Origin: Aquabacterium sp. OR-4
GTDB taxonomy: Bacteria > Pseudomonadota > Gammaproteobacteria > Burkholderiales > Burkholderiaceae_C
DNA: 64,000 bases
NCBI RefSeq assembly: GCF_025290835.2
Contig: NZ_JAOCQD020000001.1
Coordinates: forward strand, 248,001 to 312,000
Direction of reading: 5' to 3'
Below, piece by piece: positions 39,564 to 49,318 of the stretch. Position 1 is the stretch's first letter, and each line of letters starts with the position of its first letter. The notes below the pieces were generated by a model that was given only the letters and a program-made list of their open reading frames with translations, made no database searches and was not told the DNA's origin. The position numbers and the translations under genes were made by a program.

Positions 39564-41486
39564 ATGGACGTCATCAGCAGTTTCGCCGCGCGCTACGAGC
39601 GCACCCGTGAAGAAGAGATGTCCCTTGAGGACTACCTCGCCGAGTGCAAGCGCAATCCGCTGGCCTTTGCCACTGCCGCCGAGCGCATGCTGCGCGCCAT
39701 CGGCGAGCCGCAGATGGTGGACACGCGCAACGATCCGCGCATGTCACGGCTGTTCGCCAACAAGCTGATCAAGATCTACCCGGCGTTTGCCGAGTTCTAT
39801 GGCATGGAAGACGCCATCGAACAGGTGGTGTCGTACTTCCGCCATGCCGCCCAGGGCCTGGAGGAAAAAAAGCAGATCCTGTACCTGCTGGGCCCGGTGG
39901 GCGGCGGCAAGAGCTCGATCGCCGAGCGCCTGAAGGCGCTGATGCAGGAGGTGCCGTTCTACGCGATCAAGGATTCGCCGGTGAACGAGTCGCCGCTGGG
40001 CCTGTTCGATGCGGCCGAGGATGGTCCCATCCTGGAGCAGGAGTTCGGCATCCCGCGTCGCTATCTGCAACGTGTCATGAGCCCCTGGGCCGTGAAGCGG
40101 CTGGAAGAGTTTGGCGGTGACATCCGCAAGTTCAAGGTCGTCAAGCGCTACCCCAGCATCCTCAAGCAGGTGGGCATCGCCAAGACGGAACCAGGCGACG
40201 AGAACAACCAGGACATCTCCAGCCTGGTGGGCAAGGTCGACATCCGCAAGCTCGAAACCTTTGCCCAGGACGACCCCGACGCCTACAGCTACTCGGGCGG
40301 CCTGTGCCTGGCCAACCAGGGCCTGCTGGAGTTCGTGGAGATGTTCAAGGCGCCGATCAAGGTGCTGCATCCGCTGCTCACGGCCACGCAGGAAGGCAAC
40401 TTCAAGGGCACCGAGGGCTTCGGCGCCATCCCGTTCGACGGCGTGGTGCTGGCCCACAGCAACGAGAGCGAGTGGAAGGCCTTTCGCAACAACAAGAACA
40501 ACGAGGCCTTCCTCGACCGCATCTACATCGTCAAGGTGCCGTACTGCCTGCGGGTGAGCGAAGAGATCAAGATCTACGAGAAGCTGGTCAAGGGCAGCAG
40601 CCTCGGCGAGGCCAAGTGCGCCCCCGGCACGCTGAAGATGATGAGCCAGTTCGCCATCCTCACGCGGCTGAAGGAGCCCGAGAACTCGTCGCTGTTCAGC
40701 AAGATGCTGGTCTACGACGGTGACAACCTCAAGGACACCGACCCGCGCGCCAAGAGCTTCCAGGAGTACCGCGACTACGCCGGCGTGGATGAAGGCATGA
40801 GCGGCATCAGCACCCGCTTCGCCTACAAGATCCTCTCCAAGGTGTTCAACTTCGACAGCCAGGAAGTGGCCGCCAACCCGGTGCACCTGATGTATGTGCT
40901 GGAGCAGCAGATCGAGCGCGAGCAGTTCCCGAAGGAGCTGGAAGAGAAGTACGTCGCCTTCATCAAGGAGCAGCTGAGCCCGCGTTATGCCGAGTTCATC
41001 GGCAAGGAGATCCAGACCGCGTACCTGGAGAGCTATTCGGAGTACGGCCAGAACATCTTCGACCGCTACGTCACCTACGCCGACTACTGGATCCAGGATC
41101 AGGAGTACCGCGACACCGACACCGGCGAGGTGTTCGACCGCGGCGCGCTGAACGCCGAGCTCGAGAAGATCGAGAAACCGGCGGGCATTGCCAACCCCAA
41201 GGACTTCCGCAACGAGATCGTCAACTTCGTGCTGCGCGCACGGGCCAACAACCAGGGCAACAACCCGGTGTGGACCAGCTACGAGAAGCTGCGCACGGTG
41301 ATCGAGAAGAAGATGTTCTCCAACACCGAGGAGCTGCTGCCGGTCATCAGCTTCAACGCCAAGGCCAGCGCCGACGAGGCCAAGAAGCACGAGGACTTCG
41401 TCAACCGCATGGTGGCCAAGGGCTACACGCCCAAGCAGGTGCGCCTGCTGTGCGAGTGGTACCTGCGCGTACGCAAGAGCTCGTGA
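39564..41486 (+). CDS. prkA: PrkA-type serine protein kinase (YeaG)
   Basis: 640 residues. The N-terminal AAA-type domain has P-loop LLGPVGGGKSSIAERLK at ~108; the C-terminal PrkA kinase-like domain ends LLCEWYLRVRKSS. Homologs include E. coli YeaG and Bacillus PrkA, linked to starvation, stationary-phase and stress adaptation; some members act as AAA proteases rather than kinases. AAGGAGGT 5 nt upstream of the ATG is a near-perfect Shine-Dalgarno. It heads the prkA-yeaH-spoVR cluster. Confidence 0.95.
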   Translation: MDVISSFAARYERTREEEMSLEDYLAECKRNPLAFATAAERMLRAIGEPQMVDTRNDPRMSRLFANKLIKIYPAFAEFYGMEDAIEQVVSYFRHAAQGLEEKKQILYLLGPVGGGKSSIAERLKALMQEVPFYAIKDSPVNESPLGLFDAAEDGPILEQEFGIPRRYLQRVMSPWAVKRLEEFGGDIRKFKVVKRYPSILKQVGIAKTEPGDENNQDISSLVGKVDIRKLETFAQDDPDAYSYSGGLCLANQGLLEFVEMFKAPIKVLHPLLTATQEGNFKGTEGFGAIPFDGVVLAHSNESEWKAFRNNKNNEAFLDRIYIVKVPYCLRVSEEIKIYEKLVKGSSLGEAKCAPGTLKMMSQFAILTRLKEPENSSLFSKMLVYDGDNLKDTDPRAKSFQEYRDYAGVDEGMSGISTRFAYKILSKVFNFDSQEVAANPVHLMYVLEQQIEREQFPKELEEKYVAFIKEQLSPRYAEFIGKEIQTAYLESYSEYGQNIFDRYVTYADYWIQDQEYRDTDTGEVFDRGALNAELEKIEKPAGIANPKDFRNEIVNFVLRARANNQGNNPVWTSYEKLRTVIEKKMFSNTEELLPVISFNAKASADEAKKHEDFVNRMVAKGYTPKQVRLLCEWYLRVRKSS

Positions 41487-41521
41487 GCCATGCATAGGCC
41501 TACTGCGCGACCCGATCTTGC

Positions 41522-41590
41522 GCCTGCGCTGCTCGCCGTACGGAAGTACGGCTGTGCTGCTCGCCGCAACCTCGGGCCGCTCGCTACGGC
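41522..41590 (+). repeat. Dispersed intergenic repeat, copy A
   Basis: Contains CTGCGCTGCTCGCC with a GCCGTAC-GGAA-GTACGGC hairpin (41535-41552), then GCTGTGCTGCTCGC. Copy B, on the opposite strand at ~47650-47714, matches over ~60 bp with a few changes. It sits between prkA and yeaH, where it may cause pausing or processing. Confidence 0.75.
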
Positions 41591-41629
41591 CTCTGCACGA
41601 CTCACGCGTGCGGTCATTTGAGGTTCCAC

Positions 41630-42922
41630 ATGCTTCAGCAAATCATCGACAGGCGGTTGGCGGGCAAGAACAAGTCCATCGGCAACCGCGAGCGCTTCAT
41701 GCGGCGCTACAAGACCCAGATCCGCGAGGCCGTGCGCCGCGCGGTGGATGGCCGGGGCATCCGCGACCTCGAGCGCGGCGAGGAAGTTCGCATCCCGAAG
41801 AAGGACTTGTCCGAACCGGTGTTCCACCACGGCCAGGGCGGCGTGCGCGAAATGGTGCACCCGGGCAATCAAGATTACGTCAAGGGCGACCGCATCAAGC
41901 GGCCGCAGGGCGGCGGCGGCGGCGGCAGCGGCAAGGGCCAGGCCTCTGACCAGGGCGAGGGCGACGACGACTTCAGCTTCGCGCTCAGCAAGGAAGAGTT
42001 CATGGAGGTCTTCTTTGAAGACCTGGCGCTGCCGCACCTGGTGCGCACCCAGCTCGCCGAGACGCCCGAGTTCAAGACCCACCGCGCCGGCTACACCAGC
42101 GACGGCACGCCCAACAACCTGCACGTGGTGCGCTCGATGCGCGGCGCACTCGGCCGGCGCATCGCGCTGGGCATGGGCTCGCGCCGCGAGCTGCACGAGC
42201 TGGAGGCGCGCCTGGCCATCGCCCAGGCCGCCGCGGCCGCCGGTGATGTGGCCGCCGAGCGCGAGCTGCCCGAGCTGCTGGCCCAGATCGAGGCGCTGCG
42301 CGCGCGCATCCAGCGCATTCCCTTTCTCGACCCGATCGACCTGAAGTTCCGCAGCCGCGTGAAGACGCCGGTGCCCACCAGCAAGGCGGTGATGTTCTGC
42401 CTGATGGACGTGTCGGGCTCGATGGACGAGGCGCGCAAGGAGCTGTCCAAGCGCTTCTTCATCCTGCTGTACCTGTTTCTCACGCGGCACTACGAGAAGA
42501 TCGAGATCGTCTTCATCCGCCACCACACCCAGGCGCAGGAGGTGGACGAGCAGAACTTCTTCCATGCCCGCGAGACGGGCGGCACCGTGGTGAGCTCGGC
42601 CCTGGTGCTGATGGAAGAGATCATCAAGGCCCGCTTCAACCCGACCGAGTGGAACATCTACGGCGCCCAGGCCAGCGACGGCGACAACTGGCACCACGAC
42701 TCGGGCCGCTGCCGCGAGCTGCTGGCCGACAAGATCCTGCCCTTGTGCCGCTACTTCGCTTATGTGCAGGTGGCCGAGGAGGAGCAGAACCTCTGGGAAG
42801 AATACTGCCAGCTCGCGCAGAGCCAGCCGCACTTTGCCATGCGCAAGGCGGTCGAGGCCTCGCAGATCTACCCGGTGTTCCGCGACCTGTTCAAGAAGGA
42901 GGGCGTCGCGCAGGCGGCGTGA
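41630..42922 (+). CDS. yeaH: YeaH/DUF444 von Willebrand-like protein
   Basis: 430 residues starting MLQQIIDRRLAGKNKSIGNRERFMRRYK, the typical DUF444 N-terminus. A Gly-rich stretch lies at ~90-110, and a C-terminal VWA-like domain carries the metal site motif FCLMDVSGSMDEARKELSKRFF at ~255. Family members act with the PrkA kinase in the same stress pathway. GAGG precedes the ATG. The stop overlaps a possible GTG start of the next gene. Confidence 0.93.
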   Translation: MLQQIIDRRLAGKNKSIGNRERFMRRYKTQIREAVRRAVDGRGIRDLERGEEVRIPKKDLSEPVFHHGQGGVREMVHPGNQDYVKGDRIKRPQGGGGGGSGKGQASDQGEGDDDFSFALSKEEFMEVFFEDLALPHLVRTQLAETPEFKTHRAGYTSDGTPNNLHVVRSMRGALGRRIALGMGSRRELHELEARLAIAQAAAAAGDVAAERELPELLAQIEALRARIQRIPFLDPIDLKFRSRVKTPVPTSKAVMFCLMDVSGSMDEARKELSKRFFILLYLFLTRHYEKIEIVFIRHHTQAQEVDEQNFFHARETGGTVVSSALVLMEEIIKARFNPTEWNIYGAQASDGDNWHHDSGRCRELLADKILPLCRYFAYVQVAEEEQNLWEEYCQLAQSQPHFAMRKAVEASQIYPVFRDLFKKEGVAQAA

Positions 42923-42927
42923 GCACG

Positions 42928-44538
42928 ATGAGCACCTCGCACGAATCGCTGCCCGACCTGGGCGCCATCACCCCCGCGGCCGTGGCCGCCGCACCCGAGC
43001 GGCCGCTGCGCGGCCCGCTGCCGCTCAAGCGCGCGGTGCACAAGCTGGCCGGGCCCAGCGACTGGTCGTTCGAGCTGGTGCACGAGTACCACGAGGTGAT
43101 CCGCCACACGGCCGAGCGCTACGGGATCGACACCTACCCGAACCAGCTCGAGATCATCACCGCCGAGCAGATGATGGACGCCTATGCCAGCGTGGGCATG
43201 CCGGTGGGCTACCGCCACTGGAGCTATGGCAAGGAGTTCATCGCCACCGAGAAGAACTACAAGCGTGGCCACATGGGCCTGGCCTACGAGATCGTGATCA
43301 ACAGCAACCCCTGCATCAGCTACCTGATGGAGGAGAACACCATGGCCATGCAGGCCCTGGTGATTGCGCACGCCGCCTACGGCCACAACAGCTTCTTCAA
43401 GGGCAACTACCTGTTCCGCATGTGGACCGATGCGGCCTCGATCGTCGACTACCTGGTCTATGCCAAGAACTACATCGCCGAGTGCGAGGAGCGCCACGGC
43501 CTCGACACGGTGGAGGAGTTTCTCGACTCCTGCCACGCGCTGCAGAACCACGGTGTCGACCGCTACCGCCGCCCCAGCCGCAAGAGCCTGGCGCAGGAGC
43601 TGAGCGAACGCCGCGACCGCGAGGCCTATGCCCAGCAGCAGATCAACGACCTGTGGCGCACGCTGCCGCGCAAGGCCGACAAGGCCGACGAGCCCGCCGA
43701 GGCGCGGCGCTTTCCGGCCGAGCCGCAGGAGAACCTGCTGTACTTCATCGAGAAGAACGCGCCGCTGCTCGAGCCCTGGCAGCGCGAGATCGTGCGCATC
43801 GTGCGCAAGATCGCGCAGTACTTCTATCCGCAGCGGCAAAGCCAGGTCATGAACGAGGGCTGGGCCACCTTCTGGCACCACAAGCTGCTCAACACCATGT
43901 ACGACGACGGCTACCTGACCGACGGCGTGATGATCGAATGGCTCAAGAGCCACACCAACGTGGTGTACCAGCCGCGCGTGGGCGACCGCGGCTACTCGGG
44001 CCTGAACCCCTATGCGCTGGGCTTCGCGATGTACACCGACATCAAGCGCATCTGCGAGAAGCCCACCGACGAGGACCGCGCCTGGTTCCCCGACATCGCC
44101 GGCGCCGACTGGGTGCCCACGCTCGACCACGCGATGCGCAACTACAAGGACGAGAGCTTCGTCGGCCAGTTCCTGAGCCCCAAGCTGATGCGTGACTTCC
44201 GCCTGTTCGCGATCACCGACGACGAGAAGGCGCCCGAGCTCGAGGTGAGCGCCATCCACGACGACTCGGGCTACCGCCAGGTGCGCGAGATGCTGTCGCA
44301 CCAGTACGACCTGGGCTCGCGCGAGCCCAACATCCAGGTCTGGAACGTCAACCTGCGCGGCGACCGCTCGCTCACGCTGCGCCACTTCCAGCACAAGGAC
44401 CGCCCGCTCGATGACAGCGCCGCCGAGGTGCTCAAGCACGTGGCGCGGCTGTGGGGCTTTGGCGTTCACCTCGAAAGCGCCAACGGCCGCGGCGACGTGA
44501 CCAAGCGCTTCAGCGCGCCGGCCCCCGTGCACGCCTGA
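42928..44538 (+). CDS. SpoVR family protein (YcgB)
   Basis: 536 residues with the SpoVR core: WSFELVHEYHEVIRHTAERYGIDTYPNQLEIIT near the N-terminus, MGLAYEIVINSNPCISYLMEENTMAMQALVIAHAAYGHN at ~115-150, and MNEGWATFWHHKL at ~305. SpoVR was named for spore cortex formation in Bacillus; in Proteobacteria it occurs with prkA and yeaH and is stress-related. ATG 42928 is preferred; GTG 42919 overlaps the yeaH stop. It ends the three-gene operon. Confidence 0.94.
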   Translation: MSTSHESLPDLGAITPAAVAAAPERPLRGPLPLKRAVHKLAGPSDWSFELVHEYHEVIRHTAERYGIDTYPNQLEIITAEQMMDAYASVGMPVGYRHWSYGKEFIATEKNYKRGHMGLAYEIVINSNPCISYLMEENTMAMQALVIAHAAYGHNSFFKGNYLFRMWTDAASIVDYLVYAKNYIAECEERHGLDTVEEFLDSCHALQNHGVDRYRRPSRKSLAQELSERRDREAYAQQQINDLWRTLPRKADKADEPAEARRFPAEPQENLLYFIEKNAPLLEPWQREIVRIVRKIAQYFYPQRQSQVMNEGWATFWHHKLLNTMYDDGYLTDGVMIEWLKSHTNVVYQPRVGDRGYSGLNPYALGFAMYTDIKRICEKPTDEDRAWFPDIAGADWVPTLDHAMRNYKDESFVGQFLSPKLMRDFRLFAITDDEKAPELEVSAIHDDSGYRQVREMLSHQYDLGSREPNIQVWNVNLRGDRSLTLRHFQHKDRPLDDSAAEVLKHVARLWGFGVHLESANGRGDVTKRFSAPAPVHA

Positions 44539-44629
44539 GCGGGAACACACGGGGTCAAGTCCGCGGCCGCGGCGCCGATACCTCCACGAGCATGCACGCC
44601 CACGCTGTCGGGTCGGGTGCTGTCTTGCT

Positions 44630-47623
44630 GTGGAGATCTGCGCGTTGCCCCCATCCCCTGCGTCCACCGTCGATCCGCATCCGCCGCGCCGCCTGGCCTG
44701 GCTCCAGTGGCGCCGTGCGCCAATGGGCCCGCACCAGCGCATCCGCCTGGGCATGCTGGTGCTGCTGTGCCTGGTGGCCCTGGCCTCGGGCATCCAGGCC
44801 TGGCGTTTCGACGGGCTGGAGCGCCAGCGCCTGAGCGACCTGCGCCTGCACAGCCTGGCGCTGGCGGTCAACAGCACGGCCCAGGCCATGGCCTGGTCGG
44901 CCGCGCGCACGCAGCAGGCCGGCGCCTTGCCGGGCGAATCGCTGGCCCGTTTGCAGCAAGCGCTGGACCATTCGCGCAGCGAGGCGCTGCAGCTCGATGC
45001 CCTGGTGCAGGGCCAGCAGCGCCGCCTGCTGGCCGCCGGCGATGGCAACGAGGCCAGCAGCCTGGGCGAGGCGCTGGAGCAGTGGCATCGGCTGCGCGAG
45101 CGCCTGTGGTACCGGGCCGAAGCCCTGCTGGTGGCCATCGAGGCGCAGCAGCCCGCCCGCCTGACAGCCGCCGCCCAGGCCCTGCAGGCCCAGGCCGAGC
45201 CGGCCAGCCATGCCGGCGTGCTGCTGGCGGGGCGTGCCGCCGCGGTCAGTGAGCTGCTGCGCCAGGCCGAGCTGTCGCACTGGCGGGTCTGGAGCGCGGT
45301 GATCGTGGGCCTGCTGGTGCTGCTGATCCTGTTGCTGGGCGAGCCCACCGCGCGGGCCGTGCAGCGCCAGCACCGGCGCCTGCGCGAGCAGCAGCGCCAG
45401 ATGGCGCGGCTGGCCCGCGTGGCCCAGCGCAATGCCCATGGCACGGCCATCATCCAGTCCGATGGCCGGGTGGAATGGGCCAACGCCGCCTTCGGCGCGC
45501 TGTGCCTGCAGCCCGCGCACCAGGCGCCCGGGCAGGAGTTTGTTGATGTGCTGCAGCGCGCCGGCATCAGCGCCAGCGCGCCGGCCACGCTGCTGGCGGC
45601 GCTGGCCTCGGGCGCCCGGCTGCGCGCCGAGCTGCGCCAGACCCTGCCCGACGGCACGCAGCGCGGCCTCGAGCTCGATCTGCAACCGCTGGGCGGAGCC
45701 GCCGCCACGCCGGGTGATGCCGTGCCGGGTGATGCCCTGCCCGGCGAGGCGCAGGCCGGCGCCGCGGGCGAGATCTGCCCCTCGGGCGGCTTCATCGCGG
45801 TGCTGATCGACCGCACCGAGCAGCTGCAGCGCGAAGAAACCGCCGCGCTGCTGGCGCACACGGTGGACGCCGCCGGCGTGGGCACCTGGCAGTGGGATCT
45901 GCGCGACGGCCGCCTGCAGTGCAACGACCGTTTCCTGGCCATGCTGGGCTATCGCCGCGGCGAGCTCGACAACTCGCTCAACACCTGGCTGGGCCTGCTG
46001 CACCCCGACGACCGCAAGGCCTGGCGCGCCGCGCTCGACATCCACCTGCAAGACCCCAGCATGCCCTGCCGCATGGAGCTGCGCCTGCGCCGCCCCGATG
46101 GCCACTGGGCCGTGGGCCAGAGCTGCGGCGTGGTGATCGAGCGCAGCAGCTCGGGCCGGGCGCGGCGCATGGCCGGCATCCACATCGACCTGACCGAGCA
46201 GGTGCAGATGCAGGCCATGCTGCGCCATGCCGCGCGCACCGACGGCCTGACCCAGATGCCCAACCGCGCGGCGGTGTTCGACCATGTGCAGCAGGTGATC
46301 GACCGCGCCGCGCAGCGCCCCGAGGAGGGCTACGCGGTGCTGTTCATGGACTTCGACCGCTTCAAGCAGGTGAACGACACGCTGGGCCACGGCGCCGGCG
46401 ACGAGCTGCTGCGCCAGATTGCCCAGCGCCTGCGCAGCGCGCTGCGCACCGGCGACGCGGTGCGCCCTGGCGCCGCCCACCAGCCGGGCCCGGCCGCCGA
46501 CCGCAGCCACACCGCCGGGCGCATCGGCGGTGACGAGTTCGTGGTGGTGCTCGAGGGCGTGGCCGGCCGCGACGAGGCCTGCGCCATTGCCCAGCGCCTG
46601 ATGGACGTGCTGGCCGCGCCCTACCGCATCGGCACGCACAGCGTGCACTCCACGGCCAGCATCGGCATCGTCACCTCCGAACATCCGGCCAATGACGCGC
46701 ACACCGTGATGCGCGACGCCGACACCGCGATGTACGAGGCCAAGCGCAACGGCCGCGGGCGCTATGCCGTGTTCGATCCCGACATGCACGAGCGCGTGGC
46801 GCGCACCCTGGCCATCGAGGGCGAGCTGCGCCAGGCGCTGGCGCGCAACGAGCTGTTCGTGGTCTACCAGCCGGTGGTGGGCCTGCAGCCGCTGCCGGGC
46901 GGCGCACGCGGCGCGGCACCCAGCCCGCTGGGCGTGGAGGCGCTGGTGCGCTGGCGCCATCCGCAGCGCGGCCTGGTGTCGCCGGCCGAGTTCGTGCCGG
47001 TGGCCGAGGAGTCGGGGCTGATCGTCGAGCTGGGCCTGTTTGTGCTGCGCGCCGCCTGCCTGCAGTTTGCCGACTGGCAGCGCACGCTGGGCGCTGCGGC
47101 GCCGGGCTCGCTGGCGGTGAACCTGTCGCCGCTGCAGCTGCGCACCGCCGGGCTGATTGCCGGCGTGCAGGCCTGCCTGGCCGACAGCGGCATTGCCCCG
47201 GCCACGCTGCAGCTCGAGGTGACCGAAAGCCTGGCCGCGCAGGACGACGCGGCGCGCGAACGCCTGCGCGAGCTCAAGGCCCTGGGCGTGCGCATCGCGC
47301 TCGACGACTTTGGCACCGGCTACTCATCGCTGGCCTGCCTGCACCAGCTGCCGGTGGACACGGTGAAGGTCGACCGCTCCTTCGTCGTGCATGCCGAGAC
47401 CAGCGCCTACCACCGCGCCCTGATCGAGGCCACCATCCGCGTGGCCCAGACCCTGGGCATGGACACCGTGGCCGAGGGCATCGAGACCACCAGCCAGGCG
47501 GCGCTGATGCAGGCCCTGCACTGCGACCGCGGCCAGGGCTACCTGTACGCCCGGCCGCTGGAGTCGCAGGCGCTGGCCGAGTGGTGCCTGCAGCGCGCTG
47601 CGCCGGTGGCCCAGGCAGCCTGA
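44630..47623 (+). CDS. PAS-GGDEF-EAL c-di-GMP signalling membrane protein
   Basis: ~997 residues. TM1 ~38-58, a periplasmic helical sensor region ~60-215 and TM2 ~220-242 precede a degenerate PAS, a second PAS (~410-520), GGDEF (~535-710) and EAL (~728-985). GGDEF is intact at ~630 and EAL residues VEALVRW, LDDFGTGYSS, VKVDRSF and AEGIET are present, so both activities are possible. A ~22-residue Pro/Ala/His-rich insertion splits the GGDEF domain just before GRIGGDEF. The GTG start is uncertain; the first ATG in frame is at 44723. Confidence 0.9.
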   Translation: MEICALPPSPASTVDPHPPRRLAWLQWRRAPMGPHQRIRLGMLVLLCLVALASGIQAWRFDGLERQRLSDLRLHSLALAVNSTAQAMAWSAARTQQAGALPGESLARLQQALDHSRSEALQLDALVQGQQRRLLAAGDGNEASSLGEALEQWHRLRERLWYRAEALLVAIEAQQPARLTAAAQALQAQAEPASHAGVLLAGRAAAVSELLRQAELSHWRVWSAVIVGLLVLLILLLGEPTARAVQRQHRRLREQQRQMARLARVAQRNAHGTAIIQSDGRVEWANAAFGALCLQPAHQAPGQEFVDVLQRAGISASAPATLLAALASGARLRAELRQTLPDGTQRGLELDLQPLGGAAATPGDAVPGDALPGEAQAGAAGEICPSGGFIAVLIDRTEQLQREETAALLAHTVDAAGVGTWQWDLRDGRLQCNDRFLAMLGYRRGELDNSLNTWLGLLHPDDRKAWRAALDIHLQDPSMPCRMELRLRRPDGHWAVGQSCGVVIERSSSGRARRMAGIHIDLTEQVQMQAMLRHAARTDGLTQMPNRAAVFDHVQQVIDRAAQRPEEGYAVLFMDFDRFKQVNDTLGHGAGDELLRQIAQRLRSALRTGDAVRPGAAHQPGPAADRSHTAGRIGGDEFVVVLEGVAGRDEACAIAQRLMDVLAAPYRIGTHSVHSTASIGIVTSEHPANDAHTVMRDADTAMYEAKRNGRGRYAVFDPDMHERVARTLAIEGELRQALARNELFVVYQPVVGLQPLPGGARGAAPSPLGVEALVRWRHPQRGLVSPAEFVPVAEESGLIVELGLFVLRAACLQFADWQRTLGAAAPGSLAVNLSPLQLRTAGLIAGVQACLADSGIAPATLQLEVTESLAAQDDAARERLRELKALGVRIALDDFGTGYSSLACLHQLPVDTVKVDRSFVVHAETSAYHRALIEATIRVAQTLGMDTVAEGIETTSQAALMQALHCDRGQGYLYARPLESQALAEWCLQRAAPVAQAA

Positions 47624-47649
47624 GCACGGCTGAGCTGAGCGCGCTTCGT

Positions 47650-47714
47650 CGCGAGCGGGCTCAGGGTGGTGCGAGCAACGCAGCCGTACACCCGTACGGC
47701 GAGTAGCGCAGGGC
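47650..47714 (-). repeat. Dispersed intergenic repeat, copy B
   Basis: Reverse orientation of copy A: read on the minus strand it has CTGCGCTACTCGCC, the GCCGTAC-N4-GTACGGC hairpin (47683-47700) and GCTGCGTTGCTCGC. It lies between the convergent 3' ends of the PAS-GGDEF-EAL and GlcD-like genes. Confidence 0.75.
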
Positions 47715-47743
47715 CGCCATGTGCCCGCGCAGCAGAAGATCGC

Positions 47744-49168
47744 TCAGCTCAGCGAAAAGATCTTGCCGGGGTTCATGATGTTGTGCGGGTCGAGCGCCAG
47801 CTTCACGCTGCGCATCAGGGCCACCGCGCCGGCGCCGGCCTCGTCGACCAGAAAGCCCATCTTGTGCAGGCCGATGCCGTGCTCGCCGGTGCAGGTGCCT
47901 TCCAGCGCGATGGCGCGCTGCACCATCTGGTGGCTCAGGCGCTCGGCCAGCGCGCGCTGCGCGGCATCGCCTTCCTTCACCAGATAGGCCAGGTGGAAGT
48001 TGCCGTCGCCGACATGGCCCACGATGTAGTACGGCAGGCCGCTGGCGTCGGCCTCGGCCACCGAGACGTTCAACAGCTCGGCCAGGCGCGAGATCGGCAC
48101 GCAGGTGTCGGTGGTCACGGTGCGGCAGCCGGGGTGGGCCTGCATGCCGGCAAAGTAGGCCTTGTGCCGCGCCGTCCACAGCCGGGTGCGCTCTTCGGGC
48201 GTGCTGGCCCACTCAAAGTCTTCGCCGCCCAGCTCGCTGGCGATGGCCTGCACAACTTCAGCCTGCTCCTTCACGCCGTGCTGGCTGCCGTGAAACTCCA
48301 TCAGCAGCATCGGCTGCTCGCGCAGGCCCAGCTTGCTTTGCGCATTGACGAAGCGCACCGCGTTCACGTCCAGCAGCTCGCAGCGCGCGATGGGCACACC
48401 CATCTGGGTGAGCTGGATGGTGGTGTTGACCGCCGCGTCGATGCTGGCGAAGTGGCAGATCGCCGCGCTCACCGCCTCGGGCAGCGGGTACAGGCGCAGC
48501 GTCACCTCGGTGATCACGCCCAGCGTGCCCTCGCTGCCCACGAACAGGCGGGTGAGGTCGTAGCCGGCGCTGCTTTTCTTGGCGCGCGTGCCGGTGCGCA
48601 CCACCTCGCCGCTGGCCGTGACCACGGTCAGGCCCAGCACGTTCTCGCGCATGGTGCCGTAGCGCACGGCGTTGGTGCCGCTGGCGCGGGTGGCGGCCAT
48701 GCCACCCAGGCTGGCGTTGGCGCCGGGGTCGATCGGGAAGAACAGGCCCGAATCGCGGATCTCGCGGTTGAGCTGCTCGCGCGTGACGCCGGCCTGCACG
48801 GTGACCGTCAGGTCTTCGGGGTTCAGGCGCACGATCTGGGTCATGCGCGACACATCCACGCTGATGCCGCCCTGCACCGCCAGCAGGTGGCCCTCGAGCG
48901 AGCTGCCGGTGCCGAACGCGATCACCGGCACGCGGTGCGCGGCGGCAATGGCCACCGCGGCGGCCACCTCGTCGGTGCTGTCGCAGAACACCACCGCGTC
49001 GGGCGGCGTCACCGGAAACGGCGATTCGTCGCGGCCATGCTGCTCGCGCACCGCGGCCACGGTGCTGCAGCGCTCGGCAAAACGCGCGCGCAGCGCGGCC
49101 AGCGCGGCCTCGGGCAGCGGGCGGCGCGGGGCGTTCAGCAGGTGGGCATCGGTCAGCGGCGCGTTCAT
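47744..49168 (-). CDS. GlcD/Dld-type FAD-binding 2-hydroxyacid dehydrogenase
   Basis: 474 residues of the FAD_binding_4 plus FAD-oxidase C type. VIAFGTGSSLEGHLLAVQGGISVDVSRM and FFPIDPGANASLGGMAATRASGTNAVRYGTMRENV form the FAD site; the C-terminal domain has GHVGDGNFHLAYL and GTCTGEHGIGLHKMGFL. It probably oxidises D-lactate or another D-2-hydroxyacid and reduces cytochrome c or quinone. GGAGA precedes the ATG. It is divergent from the adenosyltransferase gene. Confidence 0.92.
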   Translation of the reverse strand: MNAPLTDAHLLNAPRRPLPEAALAALRARFAERCSTVAAVREQHGRDESPFPVTPPDAVVFCDSTDEVAAAVAIAAAHRVPVIAFGTGSSLEGHLLAVQGGISVDVSRMTQIVRLNPEDLTVTVQAGVTREQLNREIRDSGLFFPIDPGANASLGGMAATRASGTNAVRYGTMRENVLGLTVVTASGEVVRTGTRAKKSSAGYDLTRLFVGSEGTLGVITEVTLRLYPLPEAVSAAICHFASIDAAVNTTIQLTQMGVPIARCELLDVNAVRFVNAQSKLGLREQPMLLMEFHGSQHGVKEQAEVVQAIASELGGEDFEWASTPEERTRLWTARHKAYFAGMQAHPGCRTVTTDTCVPISRLAELLNVSVAEADASGLPYYIVGHVGDGNFHLAYLVKEGDAAQRALAERLSHQMVQRAIALEGTCTGEHGIGLHKMGFLVDEAGAGAVALMRSVKLALDPHNIMNPGKIFSLS

Positions 49169-49318
49169 GGGTGTGTCTCCGGCGGGGGGCATCAATGGTA
49201 TGACGATCGGCGCCGCGGCTGCGCTGCAAGCCTGCAGAGCCGGCCCGCCACGAACGCCGGCCCCGGCCGCCGGATCGGGCAAGATGCGCGGCTGTCGCAA
49301 CCGCCTGAATGCACCGCC

